The notes beneath the pieces were generated by a model. That model saw only the letters and a list, made by a program, of their open reading frames with translations. It made no database searches and was not told where the DNA came from. From Fistularia commersonii (taxonomy: Eukaryota; Chordata; Actinopteri; Syngnathiformes; Fistulariidae), in the NCBI GenBank assembly GCA_037954325.1, contig JBBMNZ010000001.1, positions 11,699,258 through 11,763,257 of the forward strand: DNA of 64,000 nucleotides, given 5' to 3'. The translations under genes and the position numbers were made by a program. Position 1 is the stretch's first letter. The number at the start of each line of letters is the position of its first letter. Shown piece by piece: positions 51,007 to 61,305 of this stretch.

Positions 51007-52212
51007 ATGTGGCACACCTGCATATCTTATCTTGACAACATCCTCTGCTACTCCCAGTCATTTGAAGCACATGTAGAAGTGGTTCGAAGGGTGCTCCAGG
51101 CTTTGCAACCTTACGGCGTTAAACTTAGGTCTGAGAAATGGGAGATGTTTAAAGCGGAGGTTCGTTATGTGGGTCGTTTGGTCAGTGCTGAAGGCGTCCG
51201 AATCGACCCAAAGGACCACGAGGCTGTGCAGGCTCTAAAAACCAAATCCCCAGAGACCAAAGGTGACCTGAGAAGGGTCCTTGGTTTTCTCAGTTATTAC
51301 CGCTCATACATCCAAGGGTTCTCCAAAATAGCTCAGCCACTGTATGAGTTACTTCAGGGGAAGGTCTCCACCCTTCCCGTCCAGGGTCGTCATGGTAAAA
51401 GCAAAGGGCCCCAACTGCCATCTAGGGCATCTATAGAGTGGACTGTTAAACATCAGACTATTCTGGAGGAACTGATTGACATGTTGACCCATCCCCCATT
51501 CCTACCCGGATTTCAACTTATCCAACGCATCCAACACATGGATGCATCCACGCGTGGCCTGGGGGCTGTTTTATACCAACAGCAGGGTGAGAAGTTGCGA
51601 GTCATTAGCTATGCAGAACGCAGCTATCACCTGCATTGTGGGAAATTAGAGGTCCTTGCTCTCAAGTTGGCAGTGTGTGAGAAATTTAGGGACTACCTCT
51701 TTTATGCTCCACACTTTACTGCATATACAGACAACAACCCACTCACATACATTATGGGCACAGCTAAACTCAACGCGGTTGGTCATCGCTTGGTAGGGGA
51801 ACTGTCTGACTTCCACTTTGACATCAAATATAGGCCAGGAAAAGCTAACATTGATGCAGACACCCTGTCTTGCCTGCCAGTCGACATGGACCACTACATG
51901 GCCTCATGCACAGAGGAACCGTCTCAGGAAGGTGTGAATGCAGCCTGGAAGGGAACTCAAGCGGCCCAGAAAAACAAAGTAGCTTGGGTCGCAGCCCTCT
52001 TTGCTTTCTCCCACAACACAGCCCTGCAACCTCCCACACCTTTCCAGGAGATAAAACGGGATGCCTTGATTTAGGCCCAACGAGATGATCGCGCAGTTGG
52101 GGGCGTCATAAGACTCAAGGAGACTAACAACAAACTCGCAGATGACATCAGGAGGTCAGTGAAGGGACCTGCTTGCAAAGTCCTCTGTGAGTGGAACAGA
52201 CTCCACCTAGAG
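51007..52212 (+). mobile_element. Ty3/gypsy pol, 5'-truncated: RT and RNase H
   Basis: The frame 51007-52074 opens inside the reverse transcriptase palm at SYLDNILCYS, where the family has Y-DD, so a catalytic Asp is replaced by Asn. The thumb follows (KLRSEKWEMFKAEVRYVG), then the connection and RNase H domain (MDASTRGLGAVLYQQQ, LKLAVCEKFRDYL, YTDNNPLTYI) and the end NIDADTLSCLP. One in-frame stop (52072-52074) precedes the start of the integrase zinc-finger region. The LTR, gag and protease are missing. Inactive. Confidence 0.9.
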
Positions 52213-53427
52213 AAGGGGTGTCAAACTCATTTCTCATCGCGGGCCACATACGGCCTAGGTAGATGTCAAGTGGGCCGGACCATTAAAATTATAGCATACT
52301 CAGTAATAATTAACGAAAATATCATGTCTTTCCTCTGCTTTGGCGTAAAGAAGTACAAGGATATTGAGAAAAACATTTCATGAAACACTTCATATTTCCT
52401 TAGACAAACGTGTAGTTTACTTTTATCATTCAAATGTATGCATTGCAACTGATCCCACTGATCGTACAAAGGCACAAAACTTTAACAAGTAATTGGTATT
52501 GAAAAATATAGTAATGCACTTTATGATTAAATGAGACTTATAAAGAAAGGGGTTTTTAAACCATTTACGCATGTGCATATAAAATCTAAATTGAATCCCT
52601 GCCTACACCTTGCAGAGAGTGCTATTAAATGTGTAAGGAAGAAAGTATTCATCTGTCCTGTAAATGTGTCCTGTAAACTTCATACATGAAACATGCATAC
52701 ACATACAATACATACTGAAAATGTATGGAGTTGCATGAACAGTAGAATTCCACCATACTCTTTTGTAGTGAAGCTGGTGACTGACATTAAATTGCACATT
52801 TTCACAAGCAATTAGGTCGCTGGCTTTTACTGCTGCATCCCTGATTTCTCGGCTATCGGTGAAAGTGGCCTGCTGATTCCTCAGACCCGCCAGCAATTCG
52901 TTGATCTTATCTCTTCTCAGTTTTCCTTGCAAGCTATTGCAAGTTGTCCTTTCGCTTTGATGAGTCTTGTAGTGGCGCCGAATATCATATTCCTTACATA
53001 CCAAAACTTGTTGCAAACACACCAAACACAAAGGTTTCCCGTGCATCTCCGTAAATAAATAGGACAAAGTCAATTTTTCTTTGAAAATTCTATACTCTTT
53101 TTCTACTTTTCTCTTGTTTTGATAACGACATTTTGGCTAATGAGGGTGTAGCAGGGAGGTCGAGAACAGGGTAGAAACAATGTCGTAATAAGCAACAAAT
53201 GGCGCATTGATAACGTCTGCTGATTGGTCTGTCTCAGTGATGCGGCTTGTCTTCTACTCTGGCCAAAATAGTGCCCCCCTAGCGGAAAATTCTCAAATTG
53301 CACTTAATTAAAAAAATTAAATTCTTGTTTTTTTATGCATATTTCCACTTTGAAATTAATCTGCGGGCCTGATTGAATCTCCTTGCTGGCTGGTTCCGGC
53401 CCGCGGGCCATATGTTTGACACCCCTG
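52213..53427 (-). mobile_element. hAT transposon (Charlie-like) inserted in gypsy pol
   Basis: Ends are AAGGGGTGTCAAACTCATTT at left and, reversed, CAGGGGTGTCAAACATA at right. Target duplications are ACCTAGAG (52205-52212) and GCCTAGAG (53428-53435), 7 of 8. Minus strand 53073 to about 52800 encodes a BED-type zinc finger-like start (HGKPLCLVCLQQVLV, HYKTHQSE) and LQGKLRRDKINELLAGLRNQ, matching the N-terminus of hAT transposases related to ZBED/GTF2IRD2-type host genes. The catalytic and dimerisation regions are deleted. Confidence 0.9.
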
Positions 53428-54545
53428 GCCTAGAGGATCGAGTACTATACTCCCAGACACCTGCCAGAAAGCTGATAGTCCTGCCTCAAAAATATCATGA
53501 TGTAGTCCTGAAACATCTTCATGATGACAAGAGACATGTGGGCACAGAAAGAGTTCTCCATCTTGTCAGGGAGAGGCTCTACTGGCCTCACATGAAGGAC
53601 TATATTGAGGACTATGTGACCAAGAAATGCAGCTGCATAAAACAGAAAAAAACCCACAACTCATGTGCGAGCGCCAGTGAGCAGCTTAAAGTCTAATTCA
53701 CCTCTCGAACTAGTCAGTATTGATTTCTTGCACCTTGAGAAGAACAGAGGGGGGTATGAGTATATTTTGGTGGTTGTTTACCACTTCACAAGGTTTGCTC
53801 AAGCCTACCCAACGAAAAACAGACAGCAGCTGAGTGAATTTATAATGACTTTGTGCCTCGTTTTGGGTTCCCTCACAAACTCCATCACGACCAAGGGAGG
53901 GAATTTGAAAATTAGCTCTTCTGGGCTCTTCGTCAGCTGTCTGGGGTAGGACACTCCCGCACAACCCCATACCAACCCCAAAGTAACCCGGTTGAACGAT
54001 TCAACTGTACGCTGCTGCAGAGGTTATGGACACTGACAGACAGAGAGAAGGAGGCATGGAAAGAACATCTCCCACAGGTCATAAATGCTTGTAACTGCAC
54101 CCGACACGAGTCCACTGGTATTTCACCCCATTTTCTGATTTTTGGGCAACATCCTCGTCTACCAGTGGATTTTCTGTTTTGGTTGGCAAAAGGGTCTGAC
54201 CCAGAGACACACACAGGGTATGTAGAGAAGTGGCAGAAAAGGATGGCAGACCCATATCGTATCGCTAACAGTAATAGTCTGTCATCCAGTGCTAAGAGAA
54301 AGTCTCATTATGACCAGAAAGTGAGGGGATAAGTCTTAAAGCCAGGAGATAGAGTTCTGGTTAGGAATTTGGGTGAGCGTGCTGGGCCAGGTAAAAGGTA
54401 AAACTGGGAGAATAGGATATATGTGGTAAGGGAGCAAGTGTCTGATAACCCAGTGTATGTCGTTTAGCAAGAATACTGTTTGAGGATACCAACAAGCTGG
54501 ATTGAACCAGGAGTCACAGTTAAACAGGGTGACCACATTTAATTG
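53428..54545 (+). mobile_element. Ty3/gypsy pol continued: integrase
   Basis: Direct continuation of the element broken by the hAT. It has the zinc-binding region (HLHDDKRHVGTERVLHLVRE then CSCIKQ, a shifted HHCC), the catalytic core start SIDFLHLEKNRGGYEYILVV, a damaged second catalytic block near 53870-53910, then after a frameshift QPQSNPVERFNCTLLQRLW (third catalytic Glu replaced by Val-Glu context PVERF) and a C-terminal domain with SAKRKSHYDQKVRG and KPGDRVLVRNLGERAGPGK. A stop occurs at about 54330. Inactive. Confidence 0.85.
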
Positions 54546-54895
54546 GGATTTTATTTGTTATTATTTGGTGATTTATTCCAATTCTAGTATTTTTTTCTGT
54601 AAAAGTGGGGGGCGGAACTTTTATTTTCTCTTGCACTGGGAGCGGTAAATGGGTGGACGCTTCTGCCGTCTCCTCAGATGTTACTTGGGAGAGAAAACGA
54701 GCTGCATGCTTCTTTACTTCTGCTCTTTCACATGCTTAAAACAGGTAACCTTTTTGTTACTGTGGTCATCACCCTTGAGACCCATAACATAAACAATCTT
54801 ATTGAGATAAATATAACTTATTTTGTTTTTTTTATCCCTTTGAAACTGTTTTCCTCAGGCTGTATCAAAGTCAATGAAGTTCCTTGCTGACAGTG
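54546..54895. other. Junction stretch between gypsy and copia
   Basis: T-rich sequence with a G-rich patch ('gtggggggcggaac'). It could be the remains of a gypsy 3' UTR or LTR, but no matching second LTR is in the window. Confidence 0.35.
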
Positions 54896-56484
54896 CAGTG
54901 TATGGTATTGTGAAATGTATCAGGTCAGACAATTGAACTGAATACACAGGAAATGCTTTTCAATCTCTTCTGAGGAAAACGAGATAAGACATGAAATATC
55001 ATCCCCATACTCTCCCCATCAAAATGGGACAGCAGAAAGACAATGGAGGACTCTTTGAAATGGGAAGATGTCTGCTAATAGGAAAAGGATTACCAAGGGT
55101 TTTGTGGCCTTATGCTGTCCAGAACGCTCCCTATATTCAAAATAGATGTTACAGTGACAGACTCAAAAATACTCCATACTTCATGTTAACAGGGAGACGC
55201 CAGATCTCTCAAAAATTTGGATTTTTGGGACTGACTGTTATGCATACAAGCATGACACTAGGAAATTTGATCCAAGATGTGAGAGAGGAATATTTGTGGA
55301 ATACAGCAAGAACAGTCCTACACAACTAGTCTACAATCCACTTACAAAAAAGTGCCAAAACAGAGACTGGTGAAATTTATCAAAAAGAGCAGAGTTGAAC
55401 AACAGACACAAACTTATGATAATGAGACAGAAATCCAGGGATATGAAGGCACAGAATCTACAGATGAAACCAGTATTGATGTGTCACAAAGTGAAAATAA
55501 AAAAAGACAACCAGATGCAAAATGAGGATGAGAGGGCAAACGCAGATGGGTCACATGACGACAAAACATCAGAAAATGTCCAAAATGAAAAGAGACGAGG
55601 TCAGACATAAAAACCCAGATATAGGCAAACCAGTCGCTATCCTAGACGAGAAAAGACTGCTCCAAAGTATTTAAAGGATTATCAGACAGACTATATTGGC
55701 AGTAATAAAAATCATGCAACTGCTGATTAATGTTACAGGACTGTGTGTGGAGTCCCACAGACTGACAGTGAAGCAATGAGGCAATTAAGTCTCTGATGGC
55801 ATCCGGATGGAAATGTGCCATGAGGAAGATTGACTCACTTAAACACAAGGACACATTTAAACTGACAACTTTACCTGAACAGAGAGAAGCAGTTGGAGGA
55901 AAGTGGGTGTTTGCCCTTAAAGAAAATGCTGAAGGAGGACAAATAATTAAGCTGAGATATGTAGCTAAGGGTTACAATCAAACAGAAGGCCTAGACTATC
56001 ATGAAACTTTTGCACCAGCAGCCAACAGTACATCAGTGTGGGAACTAATGCAGATAGCCGTACAAATTAACCTCATTGTCTATCAGATGGATGTTAAGAC
56101 GGCATATTTACATGCTCAAATAGATGAGGAGATTTTCTTAGAACAACCAGAAGGGTTTGAAAAGAGGTCAGAGACAGGAGAGAAACTGGTGTATAGATTG
56201 AAGAAATCTCTTTCTGGCCTGAAACAATCAGGAAGAAACTAGTATAAACTCCTAAATGACCATTTAGAGCAGGACAACTTTGTAAGAAGTTGCCACTGTG
56301 TGTACAGAAAACTGATGGAAAATGGTGACAAAATCATTGTAATCATTTGGGTGGATGTTTTAATCATTGCAGCAAGCAGCAATGATGTGCTCGGCACATT
56401 TAAAGAGAGCATGAAGTTGAAGTTCAACATGAATGATCTGGGGAAAATATCATATTTTTTGGGCATACAGTTTGAACAAGATGA
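54896..56484 (+). mobile_element. Ty1/copia pol, partial
   Basis: Starts within the integrase (an RSDN-type second catalytic site at about 54925, then a degraded core). A variable linker follows (about 55330-55780), then the copia reverse transcriptase at 55796-56484: KWVFALKENAEGGQIIKLRY, VAKGYNQTEGLDYHETFAPA, QMDVKTAYLHAQIDEEIF, LEQPEGFE and KSLSGLKQS. The catalytic YVDD box is IWVDVLIIA, so the second Asp is lost. Stops and shifts are frequent. RNase H and LTRs are not seen because an RTE copy interrupts at 56485. Confidence 0.88.
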
Positions 56485-57050
56485 ATGCAGCCTCAGGGCG
56501 GCACTGGCCCGTGTCTCCCCTAGCCTTCCTTGAGGTCCCAAGCCCAGATAAATACAGAGGGTTGCGTCAGAAAGGGCATCAGGCGTAAAACTTTTGCCAA
56601 AACCAAACATGCGAGTCAACCATAACATACCGGATCGGTCGAGGACCGGGCTAACAACGACCGCCATTGGTACTGATGACCTACAGGGTACCAATGGAAA
56701 TTGGGCTACTGTGGGTCAAAGAACAAGAACAAGAAGAGGAGGAGTGCGTGTTCGAAAGCAGAGAGAAGGAAAGGAAAGAGCCTGGGACTGAGAGTAGGGA
56801 CTTTGAATATTGGGACTATGACAGGAAAAGGTAGAGAGTTGGTCGACATGATGCAGAGAAGGAAGGTGGATATACTGTGTGTTCAGGAGACCAGGCGGAA
56901 CAGTAGTAAGACTAGAAGCTTAGGAGCAGGCTTTAAGTTGTACAATTATGGTACTGACAAGAAGAGAAATGTAGTAGGGGATATCTTGGAGGAGGATTTT
57001 GGAGGAGGAACGTTTGAGAGATGAAAAGAATGTCAGATAGTCTTATGAGT
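56485..57050 (+). mobile_element. RTE-type LINE, copy 3
   Basis: Starts at the shared ATGCAGCCTCAGGG end inside the copia reverse transcriptase. It then carries the 5' UTR and the endonuclease start (SLGLRVGTLNIGTMTG, VDMMQRRKVDILCVQETR, ARSLGAGFKLY-type with one change). It stops at about 57050 in the middle of the endonuclease where the BEL/Pao region begins. Confidence 0.85.
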
Positions 57051-58005
57051 CTTGTTAGTGCAATTTTCCATTTTTGTACTTTAGCCTCAGATTTGGATAT
57101 AATGTTATTTAAATTAATTGTTTGGTGATTGTTTATTACAGCATAATTATTTCATAATTACATTATTGTATTTAATTTCACATTTTAGTTAAATACATGT
57201 TTATTCATGGCACATGTATTCATGTTTAGGTTAACCAAATAAGGATAGGAGCGCGCGCTGAGCTATGACGTGGTCAGTTCACGTGTGACTAGAAAGTGAA
57301 ACTGTGTATTTGTACCTGGTTCAGTATCCAGTAAAGGACGGAGCGAACGCGCTATTTTCTACCGTCCTCAATAGTAAACACACGTAGAGACTCGTTCTTT
57401 CCGTCTTAGAGAAGTTAAATGAGTGAATACTTTGGCAAACACTTAATGAATACATAGAGGGAACTTTAGCCACTTCATTAAGTAGAAAACCGTCGCAGAG
57501 GGCGAGAGAAGATCTTCGGGAGCCGAGGGATGTGCAGCGCCGAGCACAAGTTGATGAAAGAAGCTAGCTGAAGAAATAGCTAACTGATGTGACCACGCTG
57601 TGCACCCAACCATATTTCCAGAAGACTTCTACGAGGATGGATGAGTAGACAAAGAACAAAATTGAATGAATGGATAAGTTATAGCTTAGAGCCTGATAGT
57701 AATGGCGAATTAAGGATCATTTCGTCATTGTAATGAACGTAGACAAGTAACGTGACCAAACCAAAATATTAGAGGATTTACTAGCCTACTAGCCAGAAGC
57801 CACATGGGACATTTGAAGAGTGCTATATTGTTGGCTAGTCATATCAGCCCAGAAGAAGCTCGAGTTTGATGCTGGTCATAAGAACAGCCCTGGAATCTTG
57901 TTTTTGAAAGCATTTACATGTTTTGAGGTTGAGGACTGTTAATCTGGATTTCAGAAATTCGCAAGAGCTTGCTATAAGACTGATCTAACATTTGATAGCC
58001 ACTTG
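57051..58005 (+). other. Probable LTR/leader of BEL/Pao element
   Basis: Sequence starting TGTTAGTGCAATTTTCC, non-coding, placed just before a gag-like frame. No second LTR copy is in the window, so the LTR boundary and primer-binding site cannot be set. The region 57300-57600 is richer in CG than its surroundings. Confidence 0.4.
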
Positions 58006-58007
58006 AA

Positions 58008-59060
58008 ATGTCGGATAAAACCGAGATGGATGGCAATGTCAAGCTAGAGGTAAAAAGAAAGGTCAAGTTGACCACAAAGGCCCTAGAAGAGAAACTTGAT
58101 AAACAGATGAATCTCAGAAAACGTGTATTAGCACGCCTTGTCTCTAAAGCAGAGGAAATAGAAAACCTCATTCAAAATGATTTCAATGCACTTCTAGTGG
58201 AAAAGGATTATCTGAGTGATTATTCAAAATTCTTGAATGAGTTTACTGAAACGAACAATGCAGTTAGTGAACTGTTGTCAGAAGAGGAGAGGGAAGCCGA
58301 CCAGCAGTATTGGAGTGAGCCAAATTGTGCAAAGTACGAGAACTTTCAGACAAATTGGAGCAGTGGATAATAGAAGCTAGACAGCAAGCCAAGGCTGCTG
58401 ACCAACAGGCTGTTACTGAACATTTGACTCCAAAGGACGACGCAGTGACACAGCGAGGCGAGTCTGCTGCCGAAGACGTGGATCAAGACGACAGTGCATT
58501 CGCTGTACAAGAAAAACGTTGTTCAGTCACAGTACGAAGTGTAAACAGTAGACACTCAATTTCATCTAAAGCATCGTCTCATGCTTCATCTCTGCGTAGA
58601 AAAGAGGGAGCTAACCGTGCAGCTCTACTCGCACGCGCAGCTGCACTTAAGAAAAAGCAAACACTGCAGTTGGAAGAGGCTCAAATGGAAGCACAGCTGA
58701 AAGCCATGACGATCCAGTTCCAGGCTCAAATGAAGGAGCTAGATGTTCAAACTGCTATTACAGAGTCCACAGCAAAGATCCACGGTCTGGGAGAATATGA
58801 TGACACAGAAAACATGGGCGACGATGGTATGAATTCTTACCTCTACAAGAACATGCCTATAGCAGCAACCATCGAACATCACGCTTCAGATGTCAGACCA
58901 AAATTGACCAGCTGCGTTCGAGCCATCCAAAACAATAGTGCTTCTCACGATCCAACTAGATACACGTCTTATGAGCAAGTAAAGAACAAAAACAACAATA
59001 ACACAAGTACAAGTTTCAATGGAAAGCAAGTTGAACTCGGTGAGGTGATACTGAAATAGA
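58008..59060 (+). pseudogene. BEL/Pao gag-like region
   Basis: Two overlapping frames (58008-58370 and 58325-59059) are parts of one gag broken by a shift near 58340. The product is charged and helical: KRKVKLTTKALEEKLDKQM, then a DYLSDYSKFLNEF segment, then the coiled coil HASSLRRKEGANRAALLARA and LQLEEAQMEAQLKAMTIQFQ. This order is usual for BEL/Pao gag in vertebrates. A Cys-His knuckle region is faintly visible downstream (about 59220-59280: FGCLTQGHMGKDCKK-like, after a shift). Confidence 0.75.
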
Positions 59061-59304
59061 AGGATATCACAGAGATGTTAGTCACACAACAGAGACTAGC
59101 CAACCTACCTCATCGAAAAGTTCCTGCATTCTGTGGGGATCCCTGTGGTGATCCTGTAACAAAATAAGAAGTCTTCCGAACAAAGAGAGAATTGAGTTCC
59201 TTACAGGTAAAGGACTTCGTTTCGGGTGTCTGACCCAAGGGCACATGGGAAAAGACTGTAAAAAGAGAGCAACATGTGAAACACCCAAGTCTGCTTGACA
59301 GCTA

Positions 59305-59945
59305 ATGGACGAGAATGACCAAGAGAACGCCAAGTCTGAGAGGAGTCAAGGCTCTGCCAGCGGATGCTCAACTCCTAAAGAAGATGCGTCAGCCAAGAGT
59401 GAAGTCACAGCAGTCACCTGGGCCGGAGGCAACGACTGCATTCTTTCTTCCGTGCCGGTGCGCATCAAATCCAAGAGGAGCAACATGAAAATAGAGACGT
59501 ACGCGTTCATGGACTCAGGAAGTTCTGGTACGTTTTGCTCCAAAAAGTTGATGAGACAGCTTGGTGTCCATGGTAAGAAGGCTCAAGTGCTACTCCGTAC
59601 TATGGGCCAGGAGAAGCCTGTGTCCTGTTTTGTACTCTCAGATCTCGAAGTCTGTGGTCTGACAGAGTACAAGTACATCAGCCTGCCAGATGTCTACACC
59701 CACAAAGATATACCTGTAAAAAAGGACAATGTTCTCGTTGAAAAGGACTTGAAAGATGGCCTGATCTGCGGAAGGAAGTACAGCTACCACAGATCGACGC
59801 AGATGTTGAGTTACTAATCGGAATGAACGCTCATTCTGCGATGGAGCCGTGGAAGATAATCCACAGCCAAGATGACGGGCCTTATGCAGTAAAGACGACA
59901 CTTGGTTGGGTAGTTAATGGCCCTCTCAAGAAAGGTGACGATCAC
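59305..59945 (+). pseudogene. BEL/Pao protease region
   Basis: Frame 59305-59817 includes the aspartic protease active site AFMDSGSSGTFCS at about 59506-59544 (DSG type) and a following LGVHGKKAQVLLRTMG block. After a shift, IGMNAHSAMEPWKIIHSQDD and TTLGWVVNGPL (59823-59935) match the protease-RT linker of BEL/Pao. The active-site motif is intact but the frame is broken on both sides. Confidence 0.85.
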
Positions 59946-60110
59946 GACAAGTCAAGACAAGGCAGGTCAAGCCACTACAGTCGAAGGGCTTCAGTCAACA
60001 GAATCTCAGTCAGCGGTGTGGACAGCATGCTTTTGCAGCAATACAATCACGACTTTCTGGAGCAAGCTTGTGAAGAGAAGTCAGAAATATCGTGAGAAGA
60101 TGTTCCGTTC

Positions 60111-60590
60111 ATGAAGTCTGTGACTGAGACAATCAAGAAAGTTAATGAGCACTACAGCATTGGGATGCCTCTCAGAAACAAAAATAAGGTGATGCCAAAC
60201 GACAAATGTGTTGCCGAGCAATGTGCATCAAACCTGAAAAGGAAACTTGCCAAGAACCCCAGCTTCCACGAGGACAATAAGACCTTCATGTCAGACCTGC
60301 TGAACAAAGGCTACGCAGTGGAAGTTCCTGAAGATGAGCGCAATTGCAGCGAGTATGGTATATTCCCCATCACGGCGTGATCCATCCACAAAAGGGAAAG
60401 TTGTGGGTTGTTTTTGATTGTGCCGCTTCGTTTCAAGGGAAGTCACTGAACAAGGAGCTGTTACAGGATCTGGACCTCACTAATGGTCTGGTTGGAGTCC
60501 TGACGAGGTTTCGACATGAACACATCGCACTCATCTCCAACATTGAAGCGATGTACCATCAAGCAAGAGTCCCTGATGAGGACTCCGAGC
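60111..60590 (+). pseudogene. BEL/Pao reverse transcriptase, N-terminal part
   Basis: Contains NKGYAVEVPEDE, then after a shift the block KLWVVFDCAASFQGKSLNKE, LLQDLDLTNGLVGVLTRFR and ISNIEAMYHQARVPDEDS. The first catalytic-Asp region of BEL/Pao (D-E-MF-Q) is EAMYHQ here, slightly changed. The domain stops at about 60590, before the Y-DD box, where gypsy integrase sequence begins. Confidence 0.85.
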
Positions 60591-61305
60591 CCGGAGCCCA
60601 TGATCAGCCACACGATCCCCAACAGGCCATGGCAAGCAGTTGCTACCGATCTTTTCACCTGGAACAACGACAACTACATTGTTACCGTCGACTACTGCAG
60701 CAGATATTTTGAGTTGGACAAACTGCACAACACCACTTCGACAACAGTCATACACAAACTCAAAGCATCCTTCGCAAGGCATGGTATTCCTGAACTTGTG
60801 ATCTCAGACAATGGCCCACAATACGCAAGCAGGGAATTTGAGGCATTTGCAAATACGTGGGAGTTCAAACACGTAACCTCAAGTCCACACTACCCACAGA
60901 GCAATGGTCTTGCAGAGAAAGCTGTCCACATCGCCAAGACGCTTATGGAAAAGGCAAAAGTTGATCGCAAGGATCCCTATTTGAGTCTACTTGAGTACCG
61001 CACTACACCCATTGACAATTTCAAATTGTCGCCTGAACTCAATTCTGCCATGCACCTCTCACCAGCTAAAACCAAAAGCGGTAAGCCACAAAGCTACTCA
61101 TAGCATCAGAGCCTCTCGCCAAAGCTACCAAAAGAAATATTATGATAGATCCTCAAAGCCACTCTCAGCTCTTCATCCAGGACAAATGATTCGCTTTCAG
61201 GACAATGGACGTTGGAAACCAGCTGTTGATGTTAGTACAGCAGACAGTGCCAGATCATATCACATCCAAACACCAGACGGAGTTCAGTACAGGAGAAATC
61301 GGTAA
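60591..61305 (+). pseudogene. Ty3/gypsy integrase core and C-terminal domain
   Basis: Frame 60516-61103 from about 60591 on, then 61083-61305 in another frame. Blocks: IPNRPWQAVATDLFTWNNDN with the first catalytic Asp; VISDNGPQYASREFEAFANT with the second; HYPQSNGLAEKAVHIAKTLM with the catalytic Glu; then the C-terminal YYDRSSKPLSALHPGQMIRF and IQTPDGVQYRRNR. All three catalytic residues remain, but the core is cut from any gypsy RT and the C-terminal part is shifted. It belongs to a different gypsy lineage from the copy at 53428. Confidence 0.88.
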
